A DNA stretch of 64,000 bases, taken from contig NW_025408673.1 in NCBI RefSeq assembly GCF_020360975.1, positions 2,790,001 through 2,854,000 of the forward strand. The letters are read 5' to 3'. How positions within the stretch are numbered: position 1 is the first letter of the stretch; each line of letters opens with the position of its first letter. This DNA comes from Hirsutella rhossiliensis. Its lineage: Eukaryota; Ascomycota; Sordariomycetes; Hypocreales; Ophiocordycipitaceae. The notes under the pieces are model-generated. The model saw only the letters and a list, made by a program, of their open reading frames with translations, was not told where the DNA came from and ran no database searches. The position numbers and the translations under genes were made by a program. Positions 12,401-24,470 of the stretch are shown in pieces.

Positions 12401-14672
12401 ACGAAGAAGGAGACTATAGGAAAGCGGTAGAGCTAGAATACGCCTGCCTACCTACGCCTCCTCTTATAGAAGAAGAAGATCTAGAAGTAGCTTTAGTTAG
12501 TCTTCCTGTCTCGACCCCTAAGGGGTAGGAAAGGCACCTCTTAAAGGATTACCTGGCTGCCTTTTATCCCTGCTTCGAGAAGCAAAGGAAGGTATAGCCC
12601 GATATAAAAGAAGACTAGTTTCTCCCCTATTTCGATCGTTTTTCCGACTTCTACCTAACGCTAATAGAAGACGGTTCCTACGGAGCGTTTATAGTAGGCC
12701 GGCTTTTTAAGCTAGTATTAGCAAGGAAGGTATATAAAAGAGACCTCCCGGACCTACTAGCAAACTAAAAGCAGCTAGAAAGACACCCCTTTAGAGACTA
12801 GTTTTTCTAGGCCTAGAAAGACTACCTAGCCTTACACGAAGAGATAGGGTCTTTCGAAGAGGTCCAAGGAAAAGCAAGAGGAAAATAGGTCCTTAGCTAT
12901 AAGTAGGTCTTTATCTATAAGACTAATAAACACGGCTTCCTTTAAAAGTATAAGGCCTAGCTAGTTATCTACGGGAACTAATAGGAAAAAGGGGATCTAC
13001 CTACTAGGGCAACCACCCTAGTAGGGATGTCTTTTCGGACCCTTATAGCTATAGTAGCAGAATTCGACCTCGAGCTCGATTAGATAGATATAGTCAACGC
13101 CTTTATTAACTGCCTACTCGAGGAAGAAGAAGTTATCTATATACGACTTCCTCTTAGTTTCTAATAACTAGGAAAGGTTCTACGGCTTAGGAAAGCTCTA
13201 TACGGACTATAAAGATCACCCCTTCTTTAGCAATAGCATTTAATAGGTTCCCTTAAAGCCTTAGGCTTTACGAAAGTCCCTTAGGAACTATATATAATAT
13301 AGAAGGGTAAAATCACGGTCTTCTTCTACGTCGATAATATTATCTAGGCATACCCGAAAGAGGAAGAAGCTGCTATAAGGGAGGCTATACGTAGCCTATA
13401 ATAAAGGTATAAGATAACCCGGCTAGGGGAGCTAAAGTAGTTCCTAGGGATACGAATCCTTCGGAATAGGTCCTAACGGACTATCTAGCTTACCTAAGAC
13501 GCCTATATCAATAAGGTCGCTTATAAATTCCTCCTTAATTCTCTTAATAAGAAGCTTCCCTCTACGCCTATATTAAACGAAGAGCTTTTACCTAATCCGT
13601 CCTTTTAAGCTAGGGAGCAAGAGAAACACTAATATTAATAGAAGGTAGGCTCCCTGCTTTTTTTAGCTATTTCTACTAGACCGGATATCTCTTTTACGGT
13701 CTCCCGGCTAGCTAGGCATAACTAGAATCCTAGCCCTAGGTATTAAGAAGTAGTAGATAGAGCTATCCTTTATCTCTATTTAATAAGATTATACGGTCTA
13801 CGCCTAGGAGGGTAGGGAAGGAAACTAGCTGCCGAAATCTTCCTTTATTCGAGCGATTCGTCCTTTACGGACAATTCCTTAGATAGAAAGAGCTTATAAG
13901 GGTATATTATATCCCTTTTTAGAGGAACTATTGCTTAGAGAGCTTCGAAGTAAGCTACCGTTACTATATTAAGCACGGAGGCAGAGCTACTAGCTCTTTT
14001 AGAAGCGTTAAAAGAAGCGATTTTCCTTAGCTAGCTATTAATATCGTTACGATTATAAATTCCGTCCCCGTTAGCTATAGAATACGATAACACGTAGACT
14101 ATACGAATTCTTACGGAGGAAAATAGTAAGCTATCGACCTAGCTACGGTATATCGATATCTACTAGTATTAGTTACGCTAAGAGGTCTAAAGGGGACTTA
14201 TTTCCGTCCGTTAGGTTCTAACGGCATCGATAAAAGCCGACGGTCTTACGAAGCCCCTACCGAAGCAAAAGCTAGCTGTCTTTTTATAGCAAATTAGGCT
14301 AGAAGACGTTCGAGAGAAGCTATCCTTAGAAGCTCGCCTTAAGAGTCTACGAGAGGAGCTAATAGCACGTAGGAGGAAGGAGACGTCTATAGCCGAAGAG
14401 AGGAATTAGGACTTGTCCTAAAGGAGGGCCCCTAGCTTAATTAAGACTTATTCTTCTTAAAGGCCCCCTTTAGGACTTATCCAGAGAAGCCCCCCTTTCT
14501 TATAGGACTTAATTTCCTCCTTAGGCCCCTTTTTCCTAAAGTAGGTCTAAAAGAGCCCGGGGCTAAAACCCGGATTTCTTAAATAGGGGAGAAGTATAGA
14601 CTAAGACCTCCTCTATACGCTTACCGGCCTAGGTATTTAGCTTTACCCTTTCTATAAGGGCAGGCTATAGCT

Positions 14673-14681
14673 AAGGGGGTG
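14673..14681 (+). other. Polypurine tract of Copia-A A2
   Basis: AAGGGGGTG lies immediately before the 3' LTR start TGTCGCG. TRIM-1 carries the same tract, preceded by the same CT. Confidence 0.75.
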
Positions 14682-15158
14682 TGTCGCGAAGCGTGGCCTA
14701 ATTTCGTAGTTCTCGGAGATATCCCTTAGCACGAGGGACCTAGGAAGCTAAAAAACAGGTTTTAGGGAAGGAGCTAAAAGGAGGTATAGAGAGGAGGGTA
14801 GGGGCATAAGGGGAAGCAGAAGTAGCGATAGCTTCCTATAGAGGTAGCGAGAGATAAGATAGATATGCCGGCAACGGCTAGAAAGGAGGAGAAAAACCGG
14901 TAAAAAGCTCGGTAGTTAAAGGGATATTAGTAGCTTCTTTAAGTAGGATCTTCTTTATTAATTAAGATGCTAGACGGGTATAAAGAGGGGCGTTAGATAG
15001 AGAAAAGAAGGACAATAAAGGCAATATAATAATTACTCCCCTACCGCAATTGCTGCTGCCGTAAGAATTAAATCTCTCTGCCCTGCCTATCCGACCCCTT
15101 ACTTCTAATTTTACCTTCGTGCATTTTTTATACACTTCTCGCATCTCTCTTCGCGAGA
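14682..15158 (+). repeat. 3' LTR of Copia-A A2 (477 bp)
   Basis: It begins TGTCGCGAAGCG and ends CTTCGCGAGA, and is followed by the target duplication TATAT. It keeps several CpG and TpG sites that are TA in the 5' LTR. Confidence 0.92.
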
Positions 15159-18100
15159 TATATAGCCGTATTAGTTAATATATAGGTCTTATTAGTCGAT
15201 TTTATTATATCTACTAGTTTAGTTACTATTTTTATTTATATCGCTAAAGCCCGTAATAATTTACTTAAACGGTTATCCCTTTTATCCTATTTAGTAGCTA
15301 AATTATCGTAAAATTTTACTTTCTCCTAAATCTACTAGTCCTAAAAACTTACGTCTTTATTTTAACGTAGCTAGCTAGTTTTCTAGTTAATTAGTAGGTT
15401 GCTCTCCTATAGCTATAGAAGTCTTAATATAAGGTCGTATTTTTTAATATCTATAATATTAAAGTTAACTTATTTATCGTAGCCCTAGATATTAATATTA
15501 AGGTAATTAATCTCTATATTAATAATTCCGTTATTATAGTTAAAGGCCTCTCCTTCGATATTTATAAGTTTATATAGATCTATCTTATATCTCTATATAA
15601 GTCGGTAACTATTAACGACTCTAGGTAAAACGTAATTACCTATTACGCTATAGTCTAAAAGTATATATATATAATATCCTACGATTTAAATATCTAATAC
15701 GATTTAGTCGCTATAGCTTACCGTTACTATATATAGGGTCCTTAGATCTTATCGTATTATACTAGTTTATAGCCCTTTTATAAATAGCGTACCTTATTTT
15801 TTACTTAGTCCTTATTCGTTTTATTTAGGTATTCTTCTTTAATTTATTATTAATATCGTTTCTTTACGTTTTTATCGCATAGTATTATATTAAGGCTTAA
15901 GAGACTAATTTCTTATAGCTAATTAAAGATTTCCTATTTCTTAACATTATATCGTTTATATTATACTACTTTATAGTTAATTACATACTATACTTTATAA
16001 TTTTATTTGTTTTTATACTAAAGGTTAAGTTTTCGTTCTATATCTTTTTGTTTTTTATATAGTATTTCTATATTAATTCTTCCTTAGTCGAATATAACTT
16101 ATAGCCTTTATACGTATTATTAATAATCTTTTAGTATACCGTTATATCGTTTATATTATACTTATTCTTTTTTATATTTATAAACTTTATAGTTTAGGTA
16201 TATATATTCGTTATAATCTTCCTTATCGTATTTAACTTATTATATAAGTCTTTAAAAGATTAAGAGTTTAAATATCTTAAAGTAAGTAGCGTTATACTAT
16301 TCTTTTATTTTAGCGTATTTATAGATTTTATATATCTTTAAAAGATATCTCGTTAATAAACCGTAATTATCGCGGTATTTAAGTAGCGTGCTATAATTAG
16401 GTTCTAATAATATAACTTAGTTGTTTAGGTAGCGTTAATCGATTTTTTAGTAGTCTAGTTTTATACTTAAGTAGGGTTTTAAAAGTACTTATCCCTCGAA
16501 CCTAACTAGGAAGGCGTTATATCGTGCCTTTATCTAGAAGTATATTATATAATCTAGGTAAACGTATAATATCTATAAAATATACTTATAGTACTTATAA
16601 GTAAGTAGTATTTATAGATCGTCTTTAAATTCTCCTTATAGTTACTATTCTCGTTATAAAGCTATAAAGGTATTAACTATAGCGATAGCTATAGTATAGT
16701 CTCTTCTATATAGTACTAGTTAATATCGAATTAATATAGCTTATTAGTTTTCTATAAGAATTTAAGGCGTTTATTAGGTTCTAATTTTAATTATTTCTTT
16801 AAATTCTTTAAAGTATAAAGCGTATTCTTTAATTATAGTATTCTCCCTTAGTAGTAAGGGTAGTAGTATAAGTTCGTTCTTATCTTCCGTTTCTTTAGGT
16901 ATTTCTTATTCTTTAAAGCTTATATCGTCGATACTTCGTTATTCCTCCTTAGGTTATTATCCGAGTTTCGTAAGTATAAGGGCTATATCTATATCTTCTT
17001 TATTATATTATTTATAGACTGCCTATCGTTATTATCGATTTTTATTTTATATATCTTCTTAGAATTATTTACTATTTTTCTTAATCTAGTCTTAAGAGAC
17101 TCCTTTAAGATAGGGGTATTTTAGTTCTACGAATTTAACTTACTTCTATATTTTAAGATCCCTTCGTTATATTATTATAAGGGTTTTCTTTAGTAACTTT
17201 AAGAACTATCTAGTACTATTTTTATCGCTTAAGTATACTATATATTTATCGTTATAGTATATAGTCTAACTAAGGAGTTTATACTTTAGTTCCTATTTAT
17301 TAGTAGCGTTTAGGTATTTCTTACTTTTTAAGGCTAGTACTTAATAGGTTTTCTTCTCCTTATAAGGTTATCTATATTCTTTAAAGTAATATCTAAGTTT
17401 CCTATAGTTAAAACACTTTCCTTTACTTTTTTATATTATATCTAGATCTATCTTACCTAGGTTAGTTATATAGGCATAGGTAATAGGAGTTTCGCGCTTC
17501 TTTTTATAGTTAGCGCGTTAGCTAAAGTTATTTCTATAAAAAGGGTTCTAGTTTCCTTTTCTTTATTTCTTTTCTTAGCGTCGCGTATACTATCTATCGT
17601 CGATTCGTACTACTATAGTAATATAGTCTAAGAGGTTATTAGGTCGATTTCCTTATAGAGCTCGTCCTTAACTTCTTCTTTAAGCCTATCGTAGAATCGT
17701 AATATAAGGGGTTCGTTATCCTAATTAAGCTTTAAGGTAACTTAATAGAACTTCGTAGTATAATCTAATACTAAGATCCTTTATTAGAGTTCTTAGAGTT
17801 TCTATTTAGCTTCTCGTTCCTTATTAGTTATTCTAAATACTTTTGTAATAGCTTCTTTAAATCCTTAGAAACTAGTAAAGACTTTGTCTATCTTATTATC
17901 TTATCGCGCTAGTTAGTTATCGAGAAAGTCCCTTATAATAGGTCTAAACTAAGTAAGTACCGTTCTAGATAAATAATTTCCTATATAAAGTACCTTTTCG
18001 ACTAGGTCTAAGAGTTTAGTAGGGTAAAACCGGTAGTAGGCCTTAAGTTAGGTAAGAAAGTCTCGAAGCGTACTATAAGTACCGTTAAATAGTCCTAGCT

Positions 18101-18791
18101 ATTTTAGTTTAACTGCTTTTCTAAGGTCCTTAACTTATCTATTGCCTCCTTTATTCCTAAGTAACTATACCTTATATTAAAGGGCGATAATTTCGCGTAT
18201 TATATCCTAAGGCGATATAGTAGCTCTAGAGTTAGTTAATCTAGCTTACTATATAGGTATATTAATAATTACGATATTGCTTAGAGTAACGCGGTATTAT
18301 ACTAAATAAGAGCTTTTAACGTATAATAACTAGTATTATTCCTAAGGGATAAACCTATCGAGGGGTTTATATTAGTAGATATAATAAGGCGTAGTCTAAG
18401 CAATAATAAGTATATTACGTTAGTAATAAGTTAGAGGTCGTAGACTATAGACTATAACTAGGTAATTAAAATTAAAAATAGAATCGTAATAAAGATCTAT
18501 ATTAAAAGCTAGAGAGCTATCTATCTAAAGGAGTAAAAGTAGGTAGCTATATATACCTATAGAGACTGTCCTTAGATTACGGTCTTAGCCGTAATCCCCT
18601 TCGTAGCTTACTATAGCTTACTCGTAAGCTATGCTCCTAAGTAGTGATCTATCTATATAAGGCTTACTTAGCTCACGTACGCTCTAGGTGAGCTAAGCCT
18701 GAGTGACTTCTCGTCCCGACTATTGTTCCGAGCCGCCTTGTTACGTGAACGTGGCCGGCTCTCCTACGGCCCGCTGACCGTGGTCGTAATA
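15159..18791 (-). mobile_element. Gypsy G1, 5' LTR, gag and start of pol (right arm), RIP-degraded
   Basis: This is the upstream part of the minus-strand Gypsy. Near 17370-17430 the complement reads GKCFNYRKLRYYFKEY, a RIP-mutated CCHC zinc knuckle (CFNCGKLGHYFKEC). This marks the end of gag. The 5' LTR occupies roughly 18413-18791 and ends against a cut Copia-A LTR. Removing A1 and A2 joins this arm to 8604-8989 and 1-2493. Stops are frequent throughout. Confidence 0.75.
18413..18791 (-). repeat. Probable 5' LTR of Gypsy G1
   Basis: In element orientation it begins TATTACGACCACGG (from TGTTACGACC) at 18791. A matching inverted end, CTAACGTAATA, lies near 18413. The right part, 18560-18790, is notably less RIP-mutated than the internal region. 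The inner boundary is uncertain, and the partner LTR is outside the window. Confidence 0.45.
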
Positions 18792-18999
18792 TAGCCGTTG
18801 CCGGTATATCCGTCTTATCTCTCGCTACCTCTATAGGAAGCTATCGCTACTTCTACTTCCCCTTATACCCCTACCCTCCTTTCTGCACCTATTTTTAGCT
18901 CCTTTTTCCTTCTTCTATACCGGGTGTTTTTAGCTTCCTTAGTCCCTCTTACTAAGGGATATCTCTAAGAACTACGAAATTAGGCTACGCTTCGCGATA
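18792..18999 (-). repeat. Right part of a Copia-A LTR cut by Gypsy G1
   Basis: It matches the last 208 bp or so of the reverse-oriented Copia-A LTR, from TAGCCGTTGCCGG to the end TTCGCGATA. The first 265 bp or so are missing at the G1 junction. They should lie left of G1 outside the window if G1 inserted into this LTR. Confidence 0.8.
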
Positions 19000-21717
19000 G
19001 TAGTAAGTCTTCTTTATATATAAAGATAGGGTTAACCGTTAATATTATATTCGTCTTATCTTCTAGCTAGCTAAGGAGGCAAGGCTATAATAATAACTCT
19101 ATAGCCTCTCTACTTATATATATAACTAACGTTATATAAGCTATAAGGGGGGCAGCTAAGGGGATAGATCTAAAGGATTAGTATAATTCCTATACTAATA
19201 ATATATCTTTTAATATAATAGTATATTAACGATCTATTTATAGCTAAATAAAAGACTATAACTATTTAATTAAGCAGAGTTTAGGCCGTCCGCTATAATG
19301 TCTTCGCCTTTGCTTTTGCCGCAGACCCCAATGCTTTTACTTCCGGCCGCAAGATGGCGCGGGATTGCATTCGCTCTTCAGATTGATGGATAGGGTATCT
19401 GTGAGGAAACCACTATGTTGTGCAGGCAAAAGTGAAGTGACACTCCAACAGAACAGATGACCTGGCAGTGGACCCTATATGCCATGGAGGTGCTGGTGGC
19501 AGCTGACAATGTCAAGCTGGTAATATACCGCTACATCATGCAAAATAGGGGCACCCCCATTGGAGGTGCTATTATTATAATAACGCGTATTATACGTCCT
19601 TCTCTGCTCTGACAGTATCGTTCTGTGCTTGCGGGTCTTTTAGAGGCGTGCCTCTGGACGGTGGCTTGCTTTATTGCAGCATCAAAATAGTTCAGGGGTT
19701 GTCTAGCTAGCTACCTGGCCACCTAAAAATGGGAGGAGACAGACAAGTTCACAGTCTTCAAAGGACACTGGGTACACCAACAAAAAGAGTTGTTGTCTCT
19801 GCTAAGTTGGCTTGACTACTACGAAAAGCGGGGCGGCCGGTCGGGTTACCAGGGGGGGGGGGGATGGTCAGCTTGACCACATACTCTGTTGAGACGTGCC
19901 CCCTATATGCTTGAGTTTGACTACCCTGCACAGCTGTCAACTCGGACTAGTAGTGTTAACATACATCCTTGAACAGGGGGGTTGTAGGCGGAGTTCCCTA
20001 ACGTCTTTGGGTGAGCCTTAGTTTGAATAGGTCAACAAAATGATGATTTGAATATATATCGCTGACTTGAGCATACACAGGTACATGCGGCTACAGCTAC
20101 CAGCATCAATCCGATCCCACTGGCAGCAATCGGCCTGCCAGTTCAAGTCAATGCGGGATTGGATGTCCGGCTCGATGTATTGTTCGATAGCGATTCAGCA
20201 GGATCGTCGAGCTCTGCCGACATGACTGTGTTGTGCAGAGCCATACAGCAACGGATTGAGAATCTGCAGCAAACACAAAGGGGGCAATCAGGCGTCATCA
20301 TCTTGGCCCGCCCGTTAAATGCCGATACTGGCCGCCAGTGATGATTTCTTGCTCTCACGACACATGGACAACCCGGGCAAAAGTGAGCTTGCCGTTTGGA
20401 ATTTGCCGATAATGGGACGAGAGAAAAGGGTCGTGCTGGTGAAAACAAACATGGCTTGATCATGGCCATTCGTTGCTTCGGATCCATCCACCCACACCAA
20501 GCCTCCTGGAACTTTGTGCCGCTGGGCTATATTGAGTCGGGAGCTACCGAGACTACCGAGACCAATCACGTAAGACAATTTGGATCCCACGTCGACGTGC
20601 TCGCAAGCCTCTGAGAATCAGTGGCCCTGAGTTGCCCCATGGCCGCCAAACGTCAAGGAGGCGCTCGTGTTTGTGCCATGTGGGCCCCCGAATGTAGTCT
20701 CCCCAAGTCATGTATGGCAGCCAAGCTTAGGCGGGCGGGTTTGAATCCTGTGAAGAACTTGGCTGAAGATTCGTCGACCGCGACCGCCTTTTGGTTGCTT
20801 CATTTGCTCGTCGTCGACAGCCGGCGACTGTATTCTGGACACAATATGACGGAAGCGCCGAGGGATAGGCTACCTATGCTTAGGGGGCTCGCAAGGTCGC
20901 TGGCACGCTGATTCTTGCCTAGGGTCTCTGACACGCAGAGCCCATCATGTCGGTAATCTGATGGCAAGTCAAACTGATCAGCATATTGGGACGCGAATGA
21001 AGCATTGCCGTCTTGCGCACACGCCTTCAACGTTTGGATCGCCACTGAAGAGAGACTGGTGCACACAGTCCGCGATACAAGGGCAAGCCACCTGTCCTTG
21101 CATGTCGCCGATATTCTCCTTTTAACTCCGACCGAGCCGTTGCATCGGCGGGGCTGAGCAGGAGCCGTCTCTTGGCAGCCCTCGTGGCAGAGTCGACATG
21201 GGGGACCCATGGACTCATCAGGAACGAAACAAGCAAATTATGCTTGCCATCGAGCTCTCGATGGGAGCTCGGAGGAACGACCCACCATGCGAGGAATGGC
21301 ATTGGTGAGCCTGTTGTAGCACCGTTGCATCCTCCTTTCAAATCAGGTTGGAGTCGGCCAGCGGACGTCCAGCGATGGGGACCTTTAAAAGCAAGACCCG
21401 GAAACCAGGAGGTCACCAATCGAAAGGCGAAGGAGGACCTCGCCAAATGTCGAGCTGGCTGTAGTCTCGGACAGACAGGGCCGGCGGGTCAAACTCCGGT
21501 GTCTGGAAGTGCCGTAACGTGCAATGAGGCCCATCGCCATCACCCAGGATGGATGGGTAAAAGCACAAAAAAACCGCGCGACCAGTAGTTCGACGGGCCT
21601 TCACACTGATTGAGGCTGCGCAATAGGGTGAGCCCTCGGCAAGGGCATGACGCGTCGACGAAGTGAGTTCCGGGCTGTCATAGCTTCTAGACAAACGCTG
21701 CAACCCGTGTCATATTC
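19000..21717. other. RIP border and gene-free DNA
   Basis: 19000-19270 is AT-rich RIP-type DNA without a recognisable element. From about 19271 the composition turns normal, with CA and TG common. A run of 12 G lies at 19852-19863. Several short overlapping reading frames on both strands between 20140 and 21700 share no recognisable motif, so I do not call a gene here. The last part includes the FTA1 3' flank. Confidence 0.5.
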
Positions 21718-22920
21718 TCAGATCAGAGAACTGCTGTCGCATACCCTTGCACCCAGCTGCGTCACGAACATCCACGCCGCGCGTGTGAGGTCTGGGGTGA
21801 TGTCGCCCGCCTTGACTACTTTGAGTCTCGACTGTGCCAGCACAAAAGCTCCACATGATATCTGGACGACTCGTACGCTGGGGTGGAACAAATTCATGGC
21901 AAGATGGTGGTCGACGTATCGAGCCAAGGCCTCGGTGAAGGGGTGTTTGGGCTGCTCCCGGCCGTGTCGCCAAGCCCATCCGTCGTCTGCATTGCCTCCG
22001 GCCAGCCTCCGGCGTTCGCGCGGGTCGTGTTCCCACGGAGCTGTAACGGTCACCTGACGCGAGCCGTCCGCCTGCCCAGCTCGTAAAAAGCGGCCGAGAT
22101 CAGAGGGTGAGATGGCAATCTCCAGAGTCCTCAGCCCGGGCTCTGTTGCCTGGTCGCTTTCAGCCTCGGGGTCCGGGTTTGGAGCCGCTGAGCTCCCGGC
22201 CGCTCTCACAGGCGCATTGAAAGCCAGGGTCATGACAAAGTCGGAGCCCTTGCTGGGGATGCCCGCCGAGCTGATCCAGCCTTCCCACACGTTGATGAGT
22301 GTCTTGGTACCCAGCGTAAGCTTGCTCACCCGGCAGTCAAACATCGTCGATAGCCATTCACCGATGACTGTTTTGAGCCCATGTGGCATCCGTAGCAGCA
22401 AAAGCGGCAGGTTGATGAACTGCTTTTGATCGAATTGGGTCTTGCTCATCGTGTTGGTGAGACTGGTTGCCCATGAGGGACGCTGGCCGTCGGCCGATTC
22501 GGCCAAGCTTGGCAGCAGCAGCGCCGCGTAGGCAGAATTTTCATGGCATATTTCGACCCAGAGGCCTGCCTCTACTTCTTCCGAGTCCAGGGACGGTGTT
22601 TCGCCCAAGATGGTCTGCGGCTGGAACCGACGAATCTTGACAGTCCGCAGCGGGCCTAGTTGACCAATTGGCGTCTCGGTAGACTCGATGCCAACTTGGA
22701 TGCCGCGCACGACGTCTCCAACTAGCGTGTCGCGCAGTCGACGCGCCAGAAGCTCAAGCCGTGATGTCGTGAGGCCTTGGGGGCCGACGAATAGTGGCGA
22801 AACTCGATGCGTTGAAAAGGTGGTATTGAAGAATGGCGGAGTAGCTTGGATGGCGTCGAGAGTCGATGGACCGTTGGGAGCCACGGTTGCAGCGTGCGCT
22901 GGAGATTTGCGCGGTGCCAT
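21718..22920 (-). CDS. FTA1: Kinetochore Sim4 complex subunit Fta1 (CENP-L homologue)
   Basis: This is an intronless 400-aa protein. The start is the ATG at 22920 (MAPRKSPAHAA). The frame stays open upstream, but only a GTG is available there. The N-terminal block PPFFNTTFSTHRVSPLFVG followed by LARRLRDTLVGDVVRGIQVG (about residues 28-76) is what I recognise as the fungal Fta1/CENP-L signature. A Pro/Ala/Glu-rich linker interrupts the middle, and the C-terminal VQISCGAFVLAQSRLKV resembles the end of the family. Fta1 belongs to the inner-kinetochore CCAN/Sim4 complex and works with the CENP-N partner at centromeric chromatin. It lies in tandem with MET8, 665 bp downstream of it, on the same strand. 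The assignment rests on family memory and not on alignment. Confidence 0.75.
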   Translation of the reverse strand: MAPRKSPAHAATVAPNGPSTLDAIQATPPFFNTTFSTHRVSPLFVGPQGLTTSRLELLARRLRDTLVGDVVRGIQVGIESTETPIGQLGPLRTVKIRRFQPQTILGETPSLDSEEVEAGLWVEICHENSAYAALLLPSLAESADGQRPSWATSLTNTMSKTQFDQKQFINLPLLLLRMPHGLKTVIGEWLSTMFDCRVSKLTLGTKTLINVWEGWISSAGIPSKGSDFVMTLAFNAPVRAAGSSAAPNPDPEAESDQATEPGLRTLEIAISPSDLGRFLRAGQADGSRQVTVTAPWEHDPRERRRLAGGNADDGWAWRHGREQPKHPFTEALARYVDHHLAMNLFHPSVRVVQISCGAFVLAQSRLKVVKAGDITPDLTRAAWMFVTQLGARVCDSSSLI

Positions 22921-23585
22921 AGCCTCTCGACTCAAGAAGAGAAGCAAATCTGAGTGTCTCGTGGTTGGCCCTTTGTGGCAGCCGTGGCGCGTCTCGGTCA
23001 CCGCGGCGCGGGGCTCAAAACTGAAACAGCACTCGAGCGCGATATAAAGGTCAGATGCGCGAGCTGCTGCTGTGGAGAAGAGTTGTGCCCGATCAAGTGC
23101 ATCAGGCGATAGACCGAGGATGGCGCTTCATCGCCAGTCTTCAAAAGCGACAGTGTGGCGGTCGCTGACTAAGCACAAACATGGACACGCGGAAGCTCTT
23201 GGAACTGAATCAGGTCCAAGGATCGGACTCATGGTTGAAATTGAGCTACGACAAAGTCCTGGACTTGTTCTATCTTTCGACCGTCCAGTATCCCCGGCTC
23301 GCTTCATGATCTCACCCTATGCAGCATGAGCAACACTCTATGCAGCGTAGGGAAATAAATGGACCGTCGGTGCGCCTATGACTAATTTAAAAGCTCGATA
23401 ACGTCCAGTATGGGAGTGTCAAATTGGAAGCTTTCCTATGAAAAGGACTTGAATGATTGTCTCCCATCTTCATGCTGCATACCCTGTGCTGCTGCTGCCA
23501 CTCAGTTGACGTCGATTTCACATGCCATGCAGTCCCGCTACCAATATGCCATGTATAACGCCTGAACACACATTGCCGTGCAGTG
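22921..23585. other. Intergenic, FTA1 promoter side and MET8 3' flank
   Basis: This 665-bp stretch between two minus-strand genes has normal composition. I see no coding signal or RNA gene in it. It should contain the FTA1 promoter and the MET8 terminator. Confidence 0.5.
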
Positions 23586-24470
23586 CTATGCTCCCACGCT
23601 GAATCCAAAAGAACCGTCAAAGACGTCGAGCTTCCTCACGTCAGTCCCGCCTCGCAAGGCGAGCAAGATGTCAACCGAGGGGACCTTGTTGGCCGGGTAG
23701 AAGAGCAGGAGGTTGTCCATGTCTTCCTCGCTGAGGGTGCACATTTCCTCCCACTTGTACGAGTCGCTGACTTTGGACATCCTAAGCCCCGTCATGTAAG
23801 TATATGCAGATCGATGCGACATGGCCGAGCCGTCACTCACCAGCGCATCCGTTTGGGTCCGTCCTCGGGCCTGGGCGCAATCTTGCGAAGCTTGGTCCTC
23901 AGCTCCCCAATGATCTCGATTGCATTGCCGGCATTCTTGGGCAGCTGGCTGGCGATAAAGCGGCGTATGGAAGCGGCTAACCTGGGGCCCTTGCCGTTGG
24001 TGCTAACCATGATTTGCAATGGGCCGTCGCGGTGAACGCTGCCAAAGTAAAAGTCGCATTCGGGGGGCACATCTGCAATGTTGGCAGGCACTTTTTTCTC
24101 CTTGCACAGCTTCCAAACGGCCGTCGACGCCGCAGGGTCATCGATGGCAACGAGCACCATGTCGACACCATCGAGGTCCGACGGCTCAAAGACGCGGTCA
24201 ACATGGGTGATTTGGTTCTCTGAGACTCGATGGGCGACTTCATCGTTTAGACCCGAGGTCGGGCAGACGACGGTGACGCGTGCATCGGCATTGAGGCAGT
24301 TGAGGATTCGACCGGCGGCGACCTGCAAAGGTCCTTGTCAGTAGAGAAGAGATGGGCGGCTGCAGTCTGCCTACTTCACCTCCGCCCACCACAAGGATCT
24401 TTTTGTCCTTGACTTGCCATGCAAGAATCAGGCTGCCGCCGGGTTGCACGTCTGGGAACTTCTTAGCCAT
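23586..24470 (-). CDS. MET8: Siroheme synthase: precorrin-2 dehydrogenase / sirohydrochlorin ferrochelatase
   Basis: Three exons (24375-24470, 23841-24322, 23586-23781) with introns of 52 and 59 bp, all GT-AG, give 257 aa. Yeast Met8p is 274. The N-terminus has the NAD-binding loop ILVVGGGEVAAGR across the first intron. It is followed by TVVCPTSGLNDEV and the segment NIADVPPECDFYFGSV (about 113-128), whose Asp116 appears to be the catalytic Asp of yeast Met8. KGPRLAASIRRFI starts the helical dimerisation and chelatase part. The enzyme oxidises precorrin-2 with NAD+ and inserts Fe2+ to make siroheme, the cofactor of sulfite and nitrite reductases. It lacks the CysG methyltransferase domain, as usual in fungi. 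It is divergent from PEP7. Confidence 0.93.

Larger units (their letters stand above)
8990..15158 (+). mobile_element. Copia-A element A2, full length 6169 bp, plus strand
   Basis: This complete Copia element has two 477-bp LTRs (8990-9466 and 14682-15158), a primer-binding site at 9467-9480, a polypurine tract at 14673-14681 and a TATAT target duplication (8985-8989 and 15159-15163). Gag carries a RIP-damaged CCHC knuckle at about 10670-10715 (CLAY..SLGY, with Cys and His changed to Tyr). Integrase is about 11330-12000 (TDVSRDQ-like, FFIDAFLGI). Reverse transcriptase has FFYVDNII at about 13321-13345, originally YVDDII. RNase H is about 13860-14300 (STEAELLALLEAL). Many TAG/TAA stops make it inactive. 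It is inverted relative to A1. Confidence 0.93.

Noticed and set aside
20140..21590. Several overlapping reading frames of 60-139 codons on both strands
   Set aside because: None has a recognisable motif, good start context or intron signals that link them. They look like chance frames in GC-rich DNA.
22921..23001. Extended FTA1 start at 23001
   Set aside because: The extension would need a GTG start. The first ATG in frame is at 22920, and the added residues do not resemble the family N-terminus.
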